Below are positions 9,318 to 18,354 of a stretch of DNA of 64,000 nt, in pieces. The number at the start of each line of letters is the position of its first letter. The stretch's first letter is position 1. The notes below the pieces were generated by a model that searched no databases, was not told the DNA's origin, and saw nothing but the letters and a program-made list of their open reading frames with translations. This DNA comes from Treponema sp. GTDB lineage: Bacteria > Spirochaetota > Spirochaetia > Treponematales > Treponemataceae. The DNA lies in NCBI GenBank assembly GCA_024402635.1, contig JAKSTJ010000004.1, positions 17,821 through 81,820 on the forward strand. Reading direction: 5' to 3'. A program made the position numbers and the translations under genes.

Positions 9318-11045
9318 TTAATTGTTATGGACAGCAATAACAGCGTCAAAGGAATCTGTGGTTCTGTTATTACTAAAAAGTAATGGGAATTTTGATTTAT
9401 AAGAAATCCATGAATTTCCGTTATTGATTCCCCATACTGTTACACAGGTGATTTTATGTTTTCCTGTGTATTTATTTCCATATTTTTTAAGCATTTTGAA
9501 ATAATCTGAATAACCGTTTTTTGCTGTATTTTTTGAATTAGCTACAATATCAAGTTCTGTAACATGTACATCAAGTTTATCGAGAAATTTCTTTAATGCT
9601 GATTCATAATCCGAAACTCTTGGGAAAGGCTGTTCAACATCAACATGAGACTGCATTCCCATAGCATCAATTCTTGGTTTTATAGATTTACCGTTAATTG
9701 TTTTTGCTTCTGCAGCTTGGAGAAGATTAATCAGATGAAGGATAGCATCGGTTTTATAGCCACCGGTGTAGTTCATGTATTCATTGTAGTCGTTGTAACA
9801 TAATTTTACATCTTCTGGTGCATAGGCATTTGCAAAACGGAATGCGTTGATTATAAATTCTTCATTACCATAAATCTGATACCAGAAAGAACCTCCATCT
9901 GCTGGACCCTTATTTTTTGTATCCTTAGTAGAGCCTCTTAACCAGTTCTGATTTGAACCTGAATAAATATTTCCTGAATCATCTGCCATAGCTTCATTTA
10001 CTACATCCCATGCCCAGATTGCACGATAATCATTTTCGGCTTCCCATTCAGCAACATGATTCAATACTGTTTTGATATACCATTCGTGGCGGGCTGTCAT
10101 TGTTTCTTTATCTACAAGATTATTAATGCTGACTGTTGATTTACCACCATACTGATTGGTTTTAGTAGTTACATCTGCAATCCAGTTTTCTGCATAAAAA
10201 GCATCTGGTGTTTGTGAATGCCAGGTAAGAACATGTCCTCGCATTTTAATTCCCATTTCTTTGCAGGCAGAAAGACATGCATCTACGGTGGAATAATTTA
10301 ATGTTTCAGGAACTTTAATTGTTATTCCGTTAGAATCTGTAAAATCTACTAAAGTTGCTGTTGTTCCGCTAAAACCCCATCCAAAGAAACCGTCAGGCTT
10401 AAATTCATTTCCCATAGTGATGGAATTAGCATGTTTTGCAATTCCTTTTCGACTGTTTTCATTTGCAAGTTCTTTAGAGTTGTTTTCACAGGCAATACCA
10501 AAGTAATCAAAGGTATCAGAATAAGTCTCTTTTAATGAAGGAACAGATTCATCTATCCAGTCTTTTCCTCCCAAAACGGAAGAAGTAATTTTATATTCCA
10601 CATTACGGAGCTGGATTTCTAAATCGGCGGGATTTGTTCCGTAGGTAGATAAATAAAGAACTGTATCTGCTCCTGCAGTATAAACATTTTTTGCATTAGC
10701 AGAAGGAGTTGTTACTTTTATCCAGTCACTGGTTCCTGCAGGAAATGATTTACTTGTAATAATAGGGTAACCGGATGTAGTTAACTGCCACATAAGGTTT
10801 GCTGAAGATTCACCTTTATTGGTAACTTTCATTTCAACAGTTAAATCAACAGAAATAGATTTTTCTGCGTATTCAGAAAGACTGTATGCAATATAAGCAA
10901 AAGCTCCATCTTCTAAATCTGAACCATTAATGTTTTCATCTTCTTGTGTGTATAAATTTGTTTCAGATCCATAGTTGGCGGAAGTCTCACATGATGTAAA
11001 TAGCAATGTCAGGGCAGAGAGAGCGACGATGATTGTTTTTTTCAT
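9318..11045 (-). CDS. GH10 endo-1,4-beta-xylanase lipoprotein (copy 1)
   Basis: A 575-residue secreted xylan hydrolase. A lipoprotein signal (LLFTSC) is followed by an acidic linker, then a beta-rich region (about 45-155) resembling a carbohydrate-binding sandwich, then the GH10 barrel. Visible motifs: GNEFKPDGF, MRGHVLTWHSQTPDAF, WDVVNEAMAD with acid/base Glu351, AMGMQSHVD, and HVTELDI with nucleophile Glu497. Probably anchored on the cell surface or in the periplasmic face of the envelope. RBS AGGAG precedes the ATG well. It is a tandem paralogue of the next gene, separated by a terminator hairpin, so the two may be transcribed independently. Confidence 0.95.
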   Translation of the reverse strand: MKKTIIVALSALTLLFTSCETSANYGSETNLYTQEDENINGSDLEDGAFAYIAYSLSEYAEKSISVDLTVEMKVTNKGESSANLMWQLTTSGYPIITSKSFPAGTSDWIKVTTPSANAKNVYTAGADTVLYLSTYGTNPADLEIQLRNVEYKITSSVLGGKDWIDESVPSLKETYSDTFDYFGIACENNSKELANENSRKGIAKHANSITMGNEFKPDGFFGWGFSGTTATLVDFTDSNGITIKVPETLNYSTVDACLSACKEMGIKMRGHVLTWHSQTPDAFYAENWIADVTTKTNQYGGKSTVSINNLVDKETMTARHEWYIKTVLNHVAEWEAENDYRAIWAWDVVNEAMADDSGNIYSGSNQNWLRGSTKDTKNKGPADGGSFWYQIYGNEEFIINAFRFANAYAPEDVKLCYNDYNEYMNYTGGYKTDAILHLINLLQAAEAKTINGKSIKPRIDAMGMQSHVDVEQPFPRVSDYESALKKFLDKLDVHVTELDIVANSKNTAKNGYSDYFKMLKKYGNKYTGKHKITCVTVWGINNGNSWISYKSKFPLLFSNNRTTDSFDAVIAVHNN

Positions 11046-11076
11046 TGTTTTAGTTCTCCTATAATATAAGTTAAAT

Positions 11077-11113
11077 AATAAACGGATTTCCCTTTGAGAG
11101 AAATCCGTTTATT
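11077..11113 (-). terminator. Hairpin terminator between the two xylanase genes
   Basis: A perfect 14-bp stem (11077-11090 with 11100-11113) and 9-nt loop containing AAACGGATTTC and its complement. It follows the stop of the upstream xylanase by about 30 nt. The T tract after the stem on the minus strand is weak, so it may act as an attenuator or mRNA-stabilising stem. Confidence 0.7.
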
Positions 11114-11145
11114 TTCTTAAGAATTATTCCTTACATATATTGTAA

Positions 11146-13065
11146 TTATTTATGCGCATTAATTACTGCCCAGAATGCATCATTTGGTTCATAAGTATCC
11201 CCAATATCATACTGAGGAAGAACTGCAGCACCAGTATTATATGTTACATCCTTTTTGTTTACATCTACATTATTTACAAGATTAAACAATAAAGGATAAG
11301 TTTTCTTACCACCAGGTGCAGAAGGATTAATCCATGAACTTTCGTTGTTAATACCCCAGATTGTTACATTTGTAATTTTATGTGTTCCAGAAGATTTTTT
11401 GCCGTATTTCTGAAGCATTGTAAAATAATCTTTGTATGCCTCTGTTGCAGCAGCCTGAGTTTCTGCACTAAAGTCTAATTCTGAAACATGAATGTCTGCA
11501 ATTGCAAGGAAACGTTTAAGAGCAGATTCATATCCGTTTACTCCTGGCCAGCTTGTTCCAACATGTGACTGCATGGCAATTACATCAAGACGAGGTGCAA
11601 CAGATTTTCCATTTACAGTTTTAGCTTCGCCAGTTTTAACTAACTGTGCAATATGTTCAATAGCAGATGTTTTGTAATGGCCGTCAGCATCCCAGTATTC
11701 GTTATAGTCGTTGTAACAGAGTTTAACTTCTTCTGGTGCATAAGCATTGGCAAAACGGAAGGCATTTACAATAAATTCTTCGTTGCCATAAACCTGATAC
11801 CATCTTGAACCGCCACCATTGTCTGGTGATTTATTTTTTGTGCCTTCTGTAGAACCACGGAGCCAGTTCTGAGAAGTTCCTGTATAAGTTTTTCCTGCAT
11901 CATCTGCCATAGCTTCGTTTACAACGTCCCAGGCCCAGATTGCACGGTAACCATTTGCTTTTTCCCAATCATCAACGCATTTAAGTACAGTTTTAATGTA
12001 CCATTCGTGGCGGGCTGTCATTGTTTCTTTATCTACCATGTTGCTGATTAATTCGCCATTGTATGTAGGAGTGTAGTTTTCTGCAAAGAATCCGTCTGGT
12101 GTTTGGGAATGCCATGTGAGAACATGACCACGCATCTGAACATTCATTTTTTTACATACATTTAAAGTAGCGTAAATTAAATTTTCTCCGTTGAGCTTAG
12201 AAGGAACTTTGATTGTTTTACCATTGGAAGCTGTAAAGTCTACAAGAGTAGCAGAACCAATTGAACCATCCCACCATTGTAAAAGGAACTGTGGTTTTAA
12301 TTCATTTCCTAAAGTAATTGAGTTTGCGTGTTTTGCGATACCTTTCTGAATTTCTTCATAGTAAAGTTCGCCTGGAGTTCCCCAGTAACCATCTGCAGTA
12401 TAATCTCCGTATTTATTTGAAGTTACTGCTTTAATTCCAAAGTTTCCGTATTCTGCCGCAATACCAATTGAATCAAACTGATCTTTGTAAGTTTCATAAA
12501 GAGATGGTACTTTATCTGCCAGCCAGTCAGATGCACCAACTTTCTTTTTATCTACTTGAGATAAAACTCCGTTGTTTGCATTTAAGTCTGACGCTTTGTA
12601 AGTTTTAGTATTACCATCTGCTGCAGTAATTACCAGTGAAAAATTATCAAGATAAATTGTTAAATCTGTGTAATCAATACCACCAGCATTTAAATAAAAA
12701 TATGCATCTGCAGATTCAATTGTAACATCTTTCGTACCAGAAACTTTTTCCCAGTCAGAAGTGCCCTTTTCAAATTCTTTTGCAGCAATTACAGGATAGT
12801 CGCTTCCTGTTGAAACCTGCCACATTAAATTCTGTTTTGCTTCATTATTATTTTCAACCAGCATATCAGTTGAAAAATCAATGGCTATTGTCTGTTCATT
12901 GTATTCGCCAAGATTAATTGTTACGAAATTCCATTCGTTTGTTTTTGAACCGTCAATTTTTGTTACGGTTGCACTTGGTTTTACTGTAACGTTTGGTGTA
13001 CAGGCAGAAAAGATGATAGCGGCTGATAAAAGAATGCCACTAAATAGACGTGAAAGTTTGTTCAT
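11146..13065 (-). CDS. GH10 endo-1,4-beta-xylanase lipoprotein (copy 2)
   Basis: A 639-residue paralogue of the downstream xylanase. Lipoprotein signal (IIFSAC), a beta-sandwich-like module at about 45-155 sharing NLMWQ and GTSDW with the other copy, then the GH10 barrel: GNELKPQF, MRGHVLTWHSQTPDGF, WDVVNEAMADD (acid/base Glu384), IAMQSHVG, HVSELDF (nucleophile Glu529). It carries inserts not found in copy 1, one after the binding module and one near the C-terminus. RBS GAGGT lies 6 nt before the ATG. The 150-nt upstream region is AT-rich and holds the hisF terminator and probably the promoter. Confidence 0.95.
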   Translation of the reverse strand: MNKLSRLFSGILLSAAIIFSACTPNVTVKPSATVTKIDGSKTNEWNFVTINLGEYNEQTIAIDFSTDMLVENNNEAKQNLMWQVSTGSDYPVIAAKEFEKGTSDWEKVSGTKDVTIESADAYFYLNAGGIDYTDLTIYLDNFSLVITAADGNTKTYKASDLNANNGVLSQVDKKKVGASDWLADKVPSLYETYKDQFDSIGIAAEYGNFGIKAVTSNKYGDYTADGYWGTPGELYYEEIQKGIAKHANSITLGNELKPQFLLQWWDGSIGSATLVDFTASNGKTIKVPSKLNGENLIYATLNVCKKMNVQMRGHVLTWHSQTPDGFFAENYTPTYNGELISNMVDKETMTARHEWYIKTVLKCVDDWEKANGYRAIWAWDVVNEAMADDAGKTYTGTSQNWLRGSTEGTKNKSPDNGGGSRWYQVYGNEEFIVNAFRFANAYAPEEVKLCYNDYNEYWDADGHYKTSAIEHIAQLVKTGEAKTVNGKSVAPRLDVIAMQSHVGTSWPGVNGYESALKRFLAIADIHVSELDFSAETQAAATEAYKDYFTMLQKYGKKSSGTHKITNVTIWGINNESSWINPSAPGGKKTYPLLFNLVNNVDVNKKDVTYNTGAAVLPQYDIGDTYEPNDAFWAVINAHK

Positions 13066-13165
13066 TTTGTAACCTCGTAAAAAAAAATTTTGTTGACTAC
13101 TTTTTTAGATAAATTCGGGTTAACTTTTTTAATGAATTTTTAATTATTATATTATATCACAAAAA

Positions 13166-13214
13166 AAAGTTGGATAGGGAAATATAACTAAAAATTTATA
13201 TATTATCCAACTTT
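13166..13214 (-). terminator. hisF terminator
   Basis: An 11-bp stem AAAGTTGGATA (13166-13176) / TATCCAACTTT (13204-13214) with a 27-nt loop. On the minus strand it is followed by a T run. It lies 6 nt after the hisF stop. Confidence 0.8.
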
Positions 13215-13219
13215 ATTAT

Positions 13220-13984
13220 TTAAAATCTTACAGGAACTCCCATTTTATTTAAATCTTCCTTGATTCCGCCAACAGTGTATTTTCCTGAATGAACCATTGT
13301 TGCTATAAGAGCGGCATCAGCTTTTCCTTCCTTTAATACATCTGCCATATGCTGAGGAGTTCCGCCACCGCCAGAAGCAATTACAGGAACTGGAACATTT
13401 TCTGCAATCATGCGGGTTAGTTCAATATCATAACCGGCTTTTGTACCATCTGCATCCATTGAATTAAGTACAATTTCGCCTGCACCAAGGGATACACCTT
13501 TTTTAGCCCATTCAAGGGCATCAAGACCTGTATCAACTCGGCCACCATGAATTGTAGTTCCATATCCGCTTGGTTTTGTAGGATCTTTACGAACATCCAT
13601 TCCAAGAACAATACATTGATTACCAAAAATGCGTGCACCTTCTGTAATTAATCCTGGATTTTTTACAGCAGGACTGTTCAAAGAAACTTTTTCGGCACCT
13701 GCAAGAATAGTGTCACGAATATCTTCAATAGTGTTAATTCCTCCACCAACGCAGAAAGGAATAAAGACCTGGGAAGCAACTTTTGAAATTAAATCAAGGA
13801 TTGGTCCTCTGCCACGAGCTGATGCAATAATATCGTAAAATACCAGTTCATCAACACCCTGACGATAATATTCTGCAGCCATTTCTACAGGGTCCCCTAT
13901 ATCTATATTATTCTGAAATTTTACACCTTTTGTTGTACGTCCATCTTTTACATCAAGACAAACAATAATTCTTTTTTTTAGCAT
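13220..13984 (-). CDS. hisF: Imidazole glycerol phosphate synthase, cyclase subunit HisF
   Basis: A 254-residue (beta/alpha)8 barrel that uses ammonia from HisH to make IGP and AICAR. Catalytic Asp residues are seen in ACLDV-type [13 protein letters not shown] and in LGMDVRKD; phosphate-binding motifs CVGGGI, SLNSPAV and ASGGGGT are intact, with [11 protein letters not shown]. It lies 15 nt downstream of hisH. No other histidine genes occur in the window. A role in a related imidazole or amidine-forming pathway (as for HisF-like WbuZ/PseA partners) cannot be excluded, though the sequence is like true HisF. Confidence 0.93.
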   Translation of the reverse strand: MLKKRIIVCLDVKDGRTTKGVKFQNNIDIGDPVEMAAEYYRQGVDELVFYDIIASARGRGPILDLISKVASQVFIPFCVGGGINTIEDIRDTILAGAEKVSLNSPAVKNPGLITEGARIFGNQCIVLGMDVRKDPTKPSGYGTTIHGGRVDTGLDALEWAKKGVSLGAGEIVLNSMDADGTKAGYDIELTRMIAENVPVPVIASGGGGTPQHMADVLKEGKADAALIATMVHSGKYTVGGIKEDLNKMGVPVRF

Positions 13985-13999
13985 TTTGGCTCCATTTTT

Positions 14000-14623
14000 T
14001 TAGTTTTCACAGAAATTCTTAAGAATCTTTAATCCAGCTTCACCTGATTTTTCCGGATGGAACTGGCAGGCAAAAACGCTTCCGCTTTGGATAACAGCAG
14101 GAACTTTTATTCCGTAATCAGCAGCTGCTTTAATTACAGAATTTTCTTCCGGACATATAACATAGGAATGAACAAAGTAGAAATCAGCTGTTACAGGAAC
14201 ATCTTTTAAAATTGGACAATTTCCATTCTCATAATTAAGATTATTCCATCCCATATGAGGAATCTTAAAGCCTTTTTCCTGTAATGATGAATCAATATTA
14301 GAGAAATGTCTGATTTTTCCTTTTATTAAACCTAAACAGTTAGTGTTGCCTTCTTCAGAAAAATCAAAAATAATCTGGGAACCAAGACAAATTCCTAAAA
14401 TTTCCTTACCAGAATTTGCCCAGTTTTTAAGAAAATTATCAAAACCTGTTATTTTGAGTTGCTCCATAGCATATGCTGCATCGCCAACTCCAGGGAAAAT
14501 CAACTTAGAACATTCTTTAAGATCTTCAGGATTTTTTGAGCGAATATATTTTATATTCAAACTTTGTAAGGCGCGTTCAACACTTGTAATGTTTCCAGCG
14601 TTATAATCAACTATTCCAATCAT
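14000..14623 (-). CDS. hisH: Imidazole glycerol phosphate synthase, glutaminase subunit HisH
   Basis: A 207-residue class I glutamine amidotransferase that feeds ammonia to HisF. Nucleophile Cys is in LGICLGSQI and the His/Glu pair in CQFHPEKSG. The N-terminal IVDYNAGNITSVERAL is typical of HisH. Followed closely by hisF, forming the minimal two-subunit enzyme. No obvious SD precedes the ATG; a weak TATTTT lies 6 nt upstream. Confidence 0.93.
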   Translation of the reverse strand: MIGIVDYNAGNITSVERALQSLNIKYIRSKNPEDLKECSKLIFPGVGDAAYAMEQLKITGFDNFLKNWANSGKEILGICLGSQIIFDFSEEGNTNCLGLIKGKIRHFSNIDSSLQEKGFKIPHMGWNNLNYENGNCPILKDVPVTADFYFVHSYVICPEENSVIKAAADYGIKVPAVIQSGSVFACQFHPEKSGEAGLKILKNFCEN

Positions 14624-14693
14624 AAGTTAAAAATAATGGAATAAATTGTCATTTGCAATATATATAATAAAATTTTGTATTCTATACAGAAAA

Positions 14694-14924
14694 TTACTCT
14701 TCAGCTTCGTCGGTTTCTTCTTCTTTTGGCGCTTCTTTTGCAGGTGCTGGAGCAGGAGTTTTATTGTTCTTTCCTTTTTTTGATTTAATTCGTTTTGGTC
14801 GTTTTTTATAATTTACAATTTTGTTTGTTAGAATAATGACAAGTACCATTGCCACAAAAGTAACAATTACTCTCCAGTCCTTTACTACTGAAAATGCTAT
14901 TGATAAAATGCTAGAAAAATCCAT
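14694..14924 (-). CDS. Small single-pass membrane protein, unknown function
   Basis: A 76-residue protein: one transmembrane segment (about 16-35), then a strongly basic stretch (NYKKRPKRIKSKKGK) and an Ala/Pro/Glu-rich acidic tail. The arrangement suggests an N-out, C-in anchor with a charged cytosolic tail. No family was recognised. It stands alone, 69 nt upstream of hisH on the same strand. The start lacks a strong SD. Confidence 0.6.
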   Translation of the reverse strand: MDFSSILSIAFSVVKDWRVIVTFVAMVLVIILTNKIVNYKKRPKRIKSKKGKNNKTPAPAPAKEAPKEEETDEAEE

Positions 14925-15036
14925 GCTTTATTTATCGGAATAATTTTTCTTTCCATAAAGAAATCTATGGTAACCTTAAATAAAAATCCATGTTTTATTG
15001 TATAAACAGCCGATAATAAAACAACAGGAGTTTTTT

Positions 15037-16245
15037 ATGAAACACAAATTGTTTTTAATTTCGTTGATTCTTGCAGGAACTTCATTATTTGCCGAGAATT
15101 CCGTAAAATTTGAATTTAAACATTCTAAAGGTGATTCAAACAGTTATCTTTCAACTGTAGATGAATATGTTTATGTAAATAATCAATTAAGTCATAAGGC
15201 TCAGATTATTAATCGAATTGCATCCAATGTTGCAGGTGCTACTCCAGAAGGTGATGGATTCATTTATGCAACATATTTAACTACAGAAAATTCTGTTGGA
15301 CAGAATTCAGGGCTTTTAAGATACAAAGAAGAAACAACTTCCAGTGTATTTATGCGTTCAAAAAAAGGTGAACTTACTATTTCTGATGATATTTATATGC
15401 CAACAGTTAGAAATGTTCCTGTATTTCCAGATAAAGCTGTAAAACCTGGAGATACATGGACTGCTGATGGAAAAGAAGTTCAGGATGTAAGAGATGTGTT
15501 TAATATGAAAACTGCATTAATATTTCCTTTTACAGCAACCTATAAATATACCGGTGATATTCAGGAAGAAGGAAAAACCTTAAACGTAATAGAAGTAAAT
15601 TATACTTCATCATATAAAGTTCCTGATTCTGTGATTCAAAATGGATGCGAATTAAAATCATCAAAAGTTTATTCTAAGCAGATTTTATATTGGGACAATC
15701 AAAAAGGTTTACTGGATCATTATAATGAAGAATTCAGTATTCTTTTAATAGATGTGCAGGGAAATCAGTTTTTATTCACAGGAACTGGAAATGCAAAAGT
15801 AACTGAATATAAATCTGTAAATAATGAATCTTCTTTGAGAAAAATTGAAGATACTATTAAGGGCTTAAAGTTAAAGAATATTTCTGTTAAAAAAGGCGAT
15901 AAAGGTTTGACAATTAGTCTTGAAAATATTCAGTTTGAACCAGATTCACCAATTTTACTGGATTCAGAGAAACAGAAACTTAATCTTCTTTCAGAAATTC
16001 TTAATGAATATTCTAATGATCTTTTGATTACGGGGCATTGTGCTGCACGAGGTACTGTAAAAGAACGTCAGGAACTTTCAGAAGAAAGAGCTGAAGCAGT
16101 TGCTGAATATTTGATAAATCTTGGTGTTCGAGACAGATATCATGTTTTTACACAGGGAAAAGGCTCTGAAGAACCAATTGCTACAAACGCTACCGAAGAG
16201 GGCAGAGCAAAAAATCGTCGTGTAGAAATTACAATTATGGATTAA
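15037..16245 (+). CDS. OmpA-family envelope protein with C-terminal peptidoglycan-binding domain
   Basis: A 402-residue exported protein. Signal peptide residues 1-20 (LILAGTSLFAEN), a beta-rich N-terminal domain of unknown type, and a C-terminal OmpA domain from about 300: ITGHCAARGT, LSEERAEAVAEYLINLG, GKGSEEPIATN, GRAKNRRVEI. The Asp usually found in the TDxxG peptidoglycan-binding position is replaced (GHCAARG), while the Arg of NRRVE is kept. The ATG at 15037 is preferred over an in-frame TTG at 14998 because CAGGAG precedes it and the signal peptide then begins properly. It ends 11 nt inside the facing recQ, and its terminator is inside recQ. Confidence 0.88.
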   Translation: MKHKLFLISLILAGTSLFAENSVKFEFKHSKGDSNSYLSTVDEYVYVNNQLSHKAQIINRIASNVAGATPEGDGFIYATYLTTENSVGQNSGLLRYKEETTSSVFMRSKKGELTISDDIYMPTVRNVPVFPDKAVKPGDTWTADGKEVQDVRDVFNMKTALIFPFTATYKYTGDIQEEGKTLNVIEVNYTSSYKVPDSVIQNGCELKSSKVYSKQILYWDNQKGLLDHYNEEFSILLIDVQGNQFLFTGTGNAKVTEYKSVNNESSLRKIEDTIKGLKLKNISVKKGDKGLTISLENIQFEPDSPILLDSEKQKLNLLSEILNEYSNDLLITGHCAARGTVKERQELSEERAEAVAEYLINLGVRDRYHVFTQGKGSEEPIATNATEEGRAKNRRVEITIMD

Positions 16246-17833
16246 TTTGTTTTTTCAAAGCAATTAGTTTTCCTTTCCAAAGCAGGCCTTGTTCTTTTAT
16301 AAAGCCTGCTTTTTTTAATTGTTCAAATACTGTCTGATTATCCATATGATTCCAGAATTTTATTCCAGTTTGTTTTAGAAAATAATCATTCATTTTTGAA
16401 TATAAAATTTCTCCTGCTTCATCTTTTGAATATAAATTCTTATTTCTTCTGATAATATTAAAAGCAACTTCATAATCAGTTTTAGTTTTATTTTCTTTTT
16501 GATGAAGTAATGCAATTTTTTTCTTAAAAAAGGGAAGATTATTTATTTGAGTCATTATTTCTTTTTTATTGCATAAATCACAACCTGAACAAACAGCTTT
16601 TTCCGCTCCAAGGGAATCCAGTAAAACCTGACGTCTGCAATCATTTGTTTCTGCAAATTGTTTCATTGCTGCCTGTCTTGAGTTTTCTGGAAAATCTGCA
16701 TATTTTAATGAATCTTCAATGCTCCAGATTAAAATGGCTTTTGCAATAGAACCGTCTCTTCCACCACGACCTGCTTCCTGAATGTAGGCTTCTGCAGTTT
16801 CAGAGGGTTCAATATGAATAACTGTTTTAATATCTTTTTTATCAACTCCCATTCCATAGGCACAGGTAGCACATAAAATCCCATCTTTACTGTTATAAAA
16901 CCATTTTTCTACCGATTCTTTTTCATCTCGTTCTAGTCCTGCGTGATAAAATTGTGAAATATTTTTTCCGTAAAAAAGATTTAATTCTCTGCACATGTCT
17001 TCTGCATTATTTCTGGTTCCGCAAAAAATGATCATTGGTTTTTTTTCAGTTTTGCTCAAAAATAATGCTTCCTTTTTTTTAACTGCAGCCCTTTTTACAA
17101 AGTAATGAATGTTCTGTCTGTCACTTTCACTTCTAACAACATGAGCTTCTCCATTAAAAAGTATTTCTGAAATTCTAGATAAAACTGAAGGGGAGGCAGT
17201 TGCTGTAAATGCCGAAATAACAGGTGGATTAAGTTCTTTAATTACATTGCTTAAAGTTAAATATGCAGGTCTAAATGAATCTCCCCATTCACTTACACAA
17301 TGGGCTTCGTCAATCGCAAGATGAACAATGTTAAATTCCTTTAATTTATTCAACAAACTTTTATTTTGAAGAATTTCGGGATTTGCAATTATGATTTTTG
17401 CACCATTTTTTAATTTTTCAAAATTTTCATTCCGGATTTCCTTCGTTTGTCCACCTCTGAATAAAACACATCCTAAACTACCTTCTTCCATTCTTCTTTG
17501 CTGATCGGTCATTAATGCAAGTAAAGGATAAATTACAAGTGTGGGCGAATTAAAAACCAATGCAGGAACCTGAAAACATAAGGATTTTCCAGCTCCAGTG
17601 GGTAAAAGAATAATTTGTCTGCCCTTACAAAAGGAATCTTTATTTTCTTTATCCAGTTCAATTTTTTCTTTTTCAGAAGACTGATCATATATCTTTTGAT
17701 AATTATAAGCTTCAAGAATATTTGAAATAACCATTCGCTGCCATGGGTAAAGATATTTTATTCCAAAATTTTCCTGTGTAAGTTTTAATACTTCATCATC
17801 TTCGGTTTGAATATTTTCATCTACATTTTCCAT
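16235..17833 (-). CDS. recQ: RecQ-family ATP-dependent DNA helicase, short form
   Basis: A 532-residue 3'-5' helicase for recombination and fork repair. Walker A TGAGKS at 79-84, a DEAH box within AIDEAHCVSEWGDSF, AFTATASP, FCGTRNNAEDMC, YHAGLERDEK, and motif VI QEAGRGGRDG. A Cys cluster (CRRQ, CSGCDLC) matches the RecQ zinc-binding site. The protein is shorter than the ~600-residue family standard, has only a short region after the zinc site and no visible HRDC domain. It converges on the OmpA-type gene with an 11-nt overlap. No SD is evident before the ATG. Confidence 0.9.
   Translation of the reverse strand: MENVDENIQTEDDEVLKLTQENFGIKYLYPWQRMVISNILEAYNYQKIYDQSSEKEKIELDKENKDSFCKGRQIILLPTGAGKSLCFQVPALVFNSPTLVIYPLLALMTDQQRRMEEGSLGCVLFRGGQTKEIRNENFEKLKNGAKIIIANPEILQNKSLLNKLKEFNIVHLAIDEAHCVSEWGDSFRPAYLTLSNVIKELNPPVISAFTATASPSVLSRISEILFNGEAHVVRSESDRQNIHYFVKRAAVKKKEALFLSKTEKKPMIIFCGTRNNAEDMCRELNLFYGKNISQFYHAGLERDEKESVEKWFYNSKDGILCATCAYGMGVDKKDIKTVIHIEPSETAEAYIQEAGRGGRDGSIAKAILIWSIEDSLKYADFPENSRQAAMKQFAETNDCRRQVLLDSLGAEKAVCSGCDLCNKKEIMTQINNLPFFKKKIALLHQKENKTKTDYEVAFNIIRRNKNLYSKDEAGEILYSKMNDYFLKQTGIKFWNHMDNQTVFEQLKKAGFIKEQGLLWKGKLIALKKQINP
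16279..16316 (+). terminator. ompA-type gene terminator located inside recQ coding sequence
   Basis: A 9-bp stem AAAGCAGGC (16279-16287) / GCCTGCTTT (16304-16312), 16-nt loop, then T's to 16316 on the plus strand. It lies 33 nt after the OmpA-type stop and entirely within the 3' coding region of recQ, where the same bases encode KKAGF and GLLW. Confidence 0.75.
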
Positions 17834-17898
17834 AAAAGAAATTTAGTTTTTAATTTAATAAAACCGGAAGTATTTTTAGCATAATTAAAAAAAATTAT

Positions 17899-17904
17899 TA
17901 TAAT
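17899..17904 (+). promoter_or_regulatory. -10 hexamer, leaderless arrangement (17911 gene)
   Basis: TATAAT followed by 6 nt and then the ATG of the nuclease-like gene. No SD is present. No good -35 was found. Confidence 0.45.
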
Positions 17905-17910
17905 ATTAAT

Positions 17911-18315
17911 ATGATTGATTCAATTATTTTATATTTACAGCAGAATATAGTTTTAATATTTGTTATTGTTTGTCTTATTTTGATTATTTTTATTCAATTT
18001 TTTCGTCATAGAAAAAGAATTTCTACAATCAGAAAAGATACATTAAAAAGATCAAAAGCTGTAAGAGAAGGGCAGTTAACAGAACAATTTGCACCATATT
18101 TGCCAGATTTTCCTGGGAATCCTGCTGATGCAAAATTTTTAGGTAAACCTGTAGATTTTATATGTTTTAACGGCCTGGATGAAAAAGATGAAGTTGAAGA
18201 AATTGTCTTTGTTGAAGTTAAAACTGGAGATTCAAAATTAAGTTCCAGAGAACGAAGTATAAAACGGGCGATAATAGAGGGACGGATAAAATATGTAGAA
18301 TTTAAGGTTAAATAA
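17911..18315 (+). CDS. Membrane-anchored Holliday-junction-resolvase-like endonuclease
   Basis: A 134-residue protein: an N-terminal transmembrane helix (about 13-30), a basic linker, then a small nuclease-fold domain of the archaeal-Holliday-junction-resolvase-related type (Endonuc_Holl). The likely catalytic core is GKPVDFICF followed by EEIVFVEVKTG, which supplies the D...ExK metal site of the restriction-endonuclease-like fold. Substrate and role are unknown; membrane tethering of such a nuclease is unusual but recurrent in this family. It is divergent from recQ by about 77 nt. Translation seems leaderless. Confidence 0.7.
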   Translation: MIDSIILYLQQNIVLIFVIVCLILIIFIQFFRHRKRISTIRKDTLKRSKAVREGQLTEQFAPYLPDFPGNPADAKFLGKPVDFICFNGLDEKDEVEEIVFVEVKTGDSKLSSRERSIKRAIIEGRIKYVEFKVK

Positions 18316-18319
18316 AAAA

Positions 18320-18342
18320 GACTGCCGTATTTTACAGCAGTC
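18320..18342. terminator. Bidirectional terminator between the nuclease gene and potD
   Basis: Stem GACTGC (18320-18325) / GCAGTC (18337-18342), with two further pairs across one mismatch. An A run precedes it and a T-rich tract follows, so it can serve both converging transcripts. Confidence 0.75.
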
Positions 18343-18354
18343 CTTTCTTATTTT

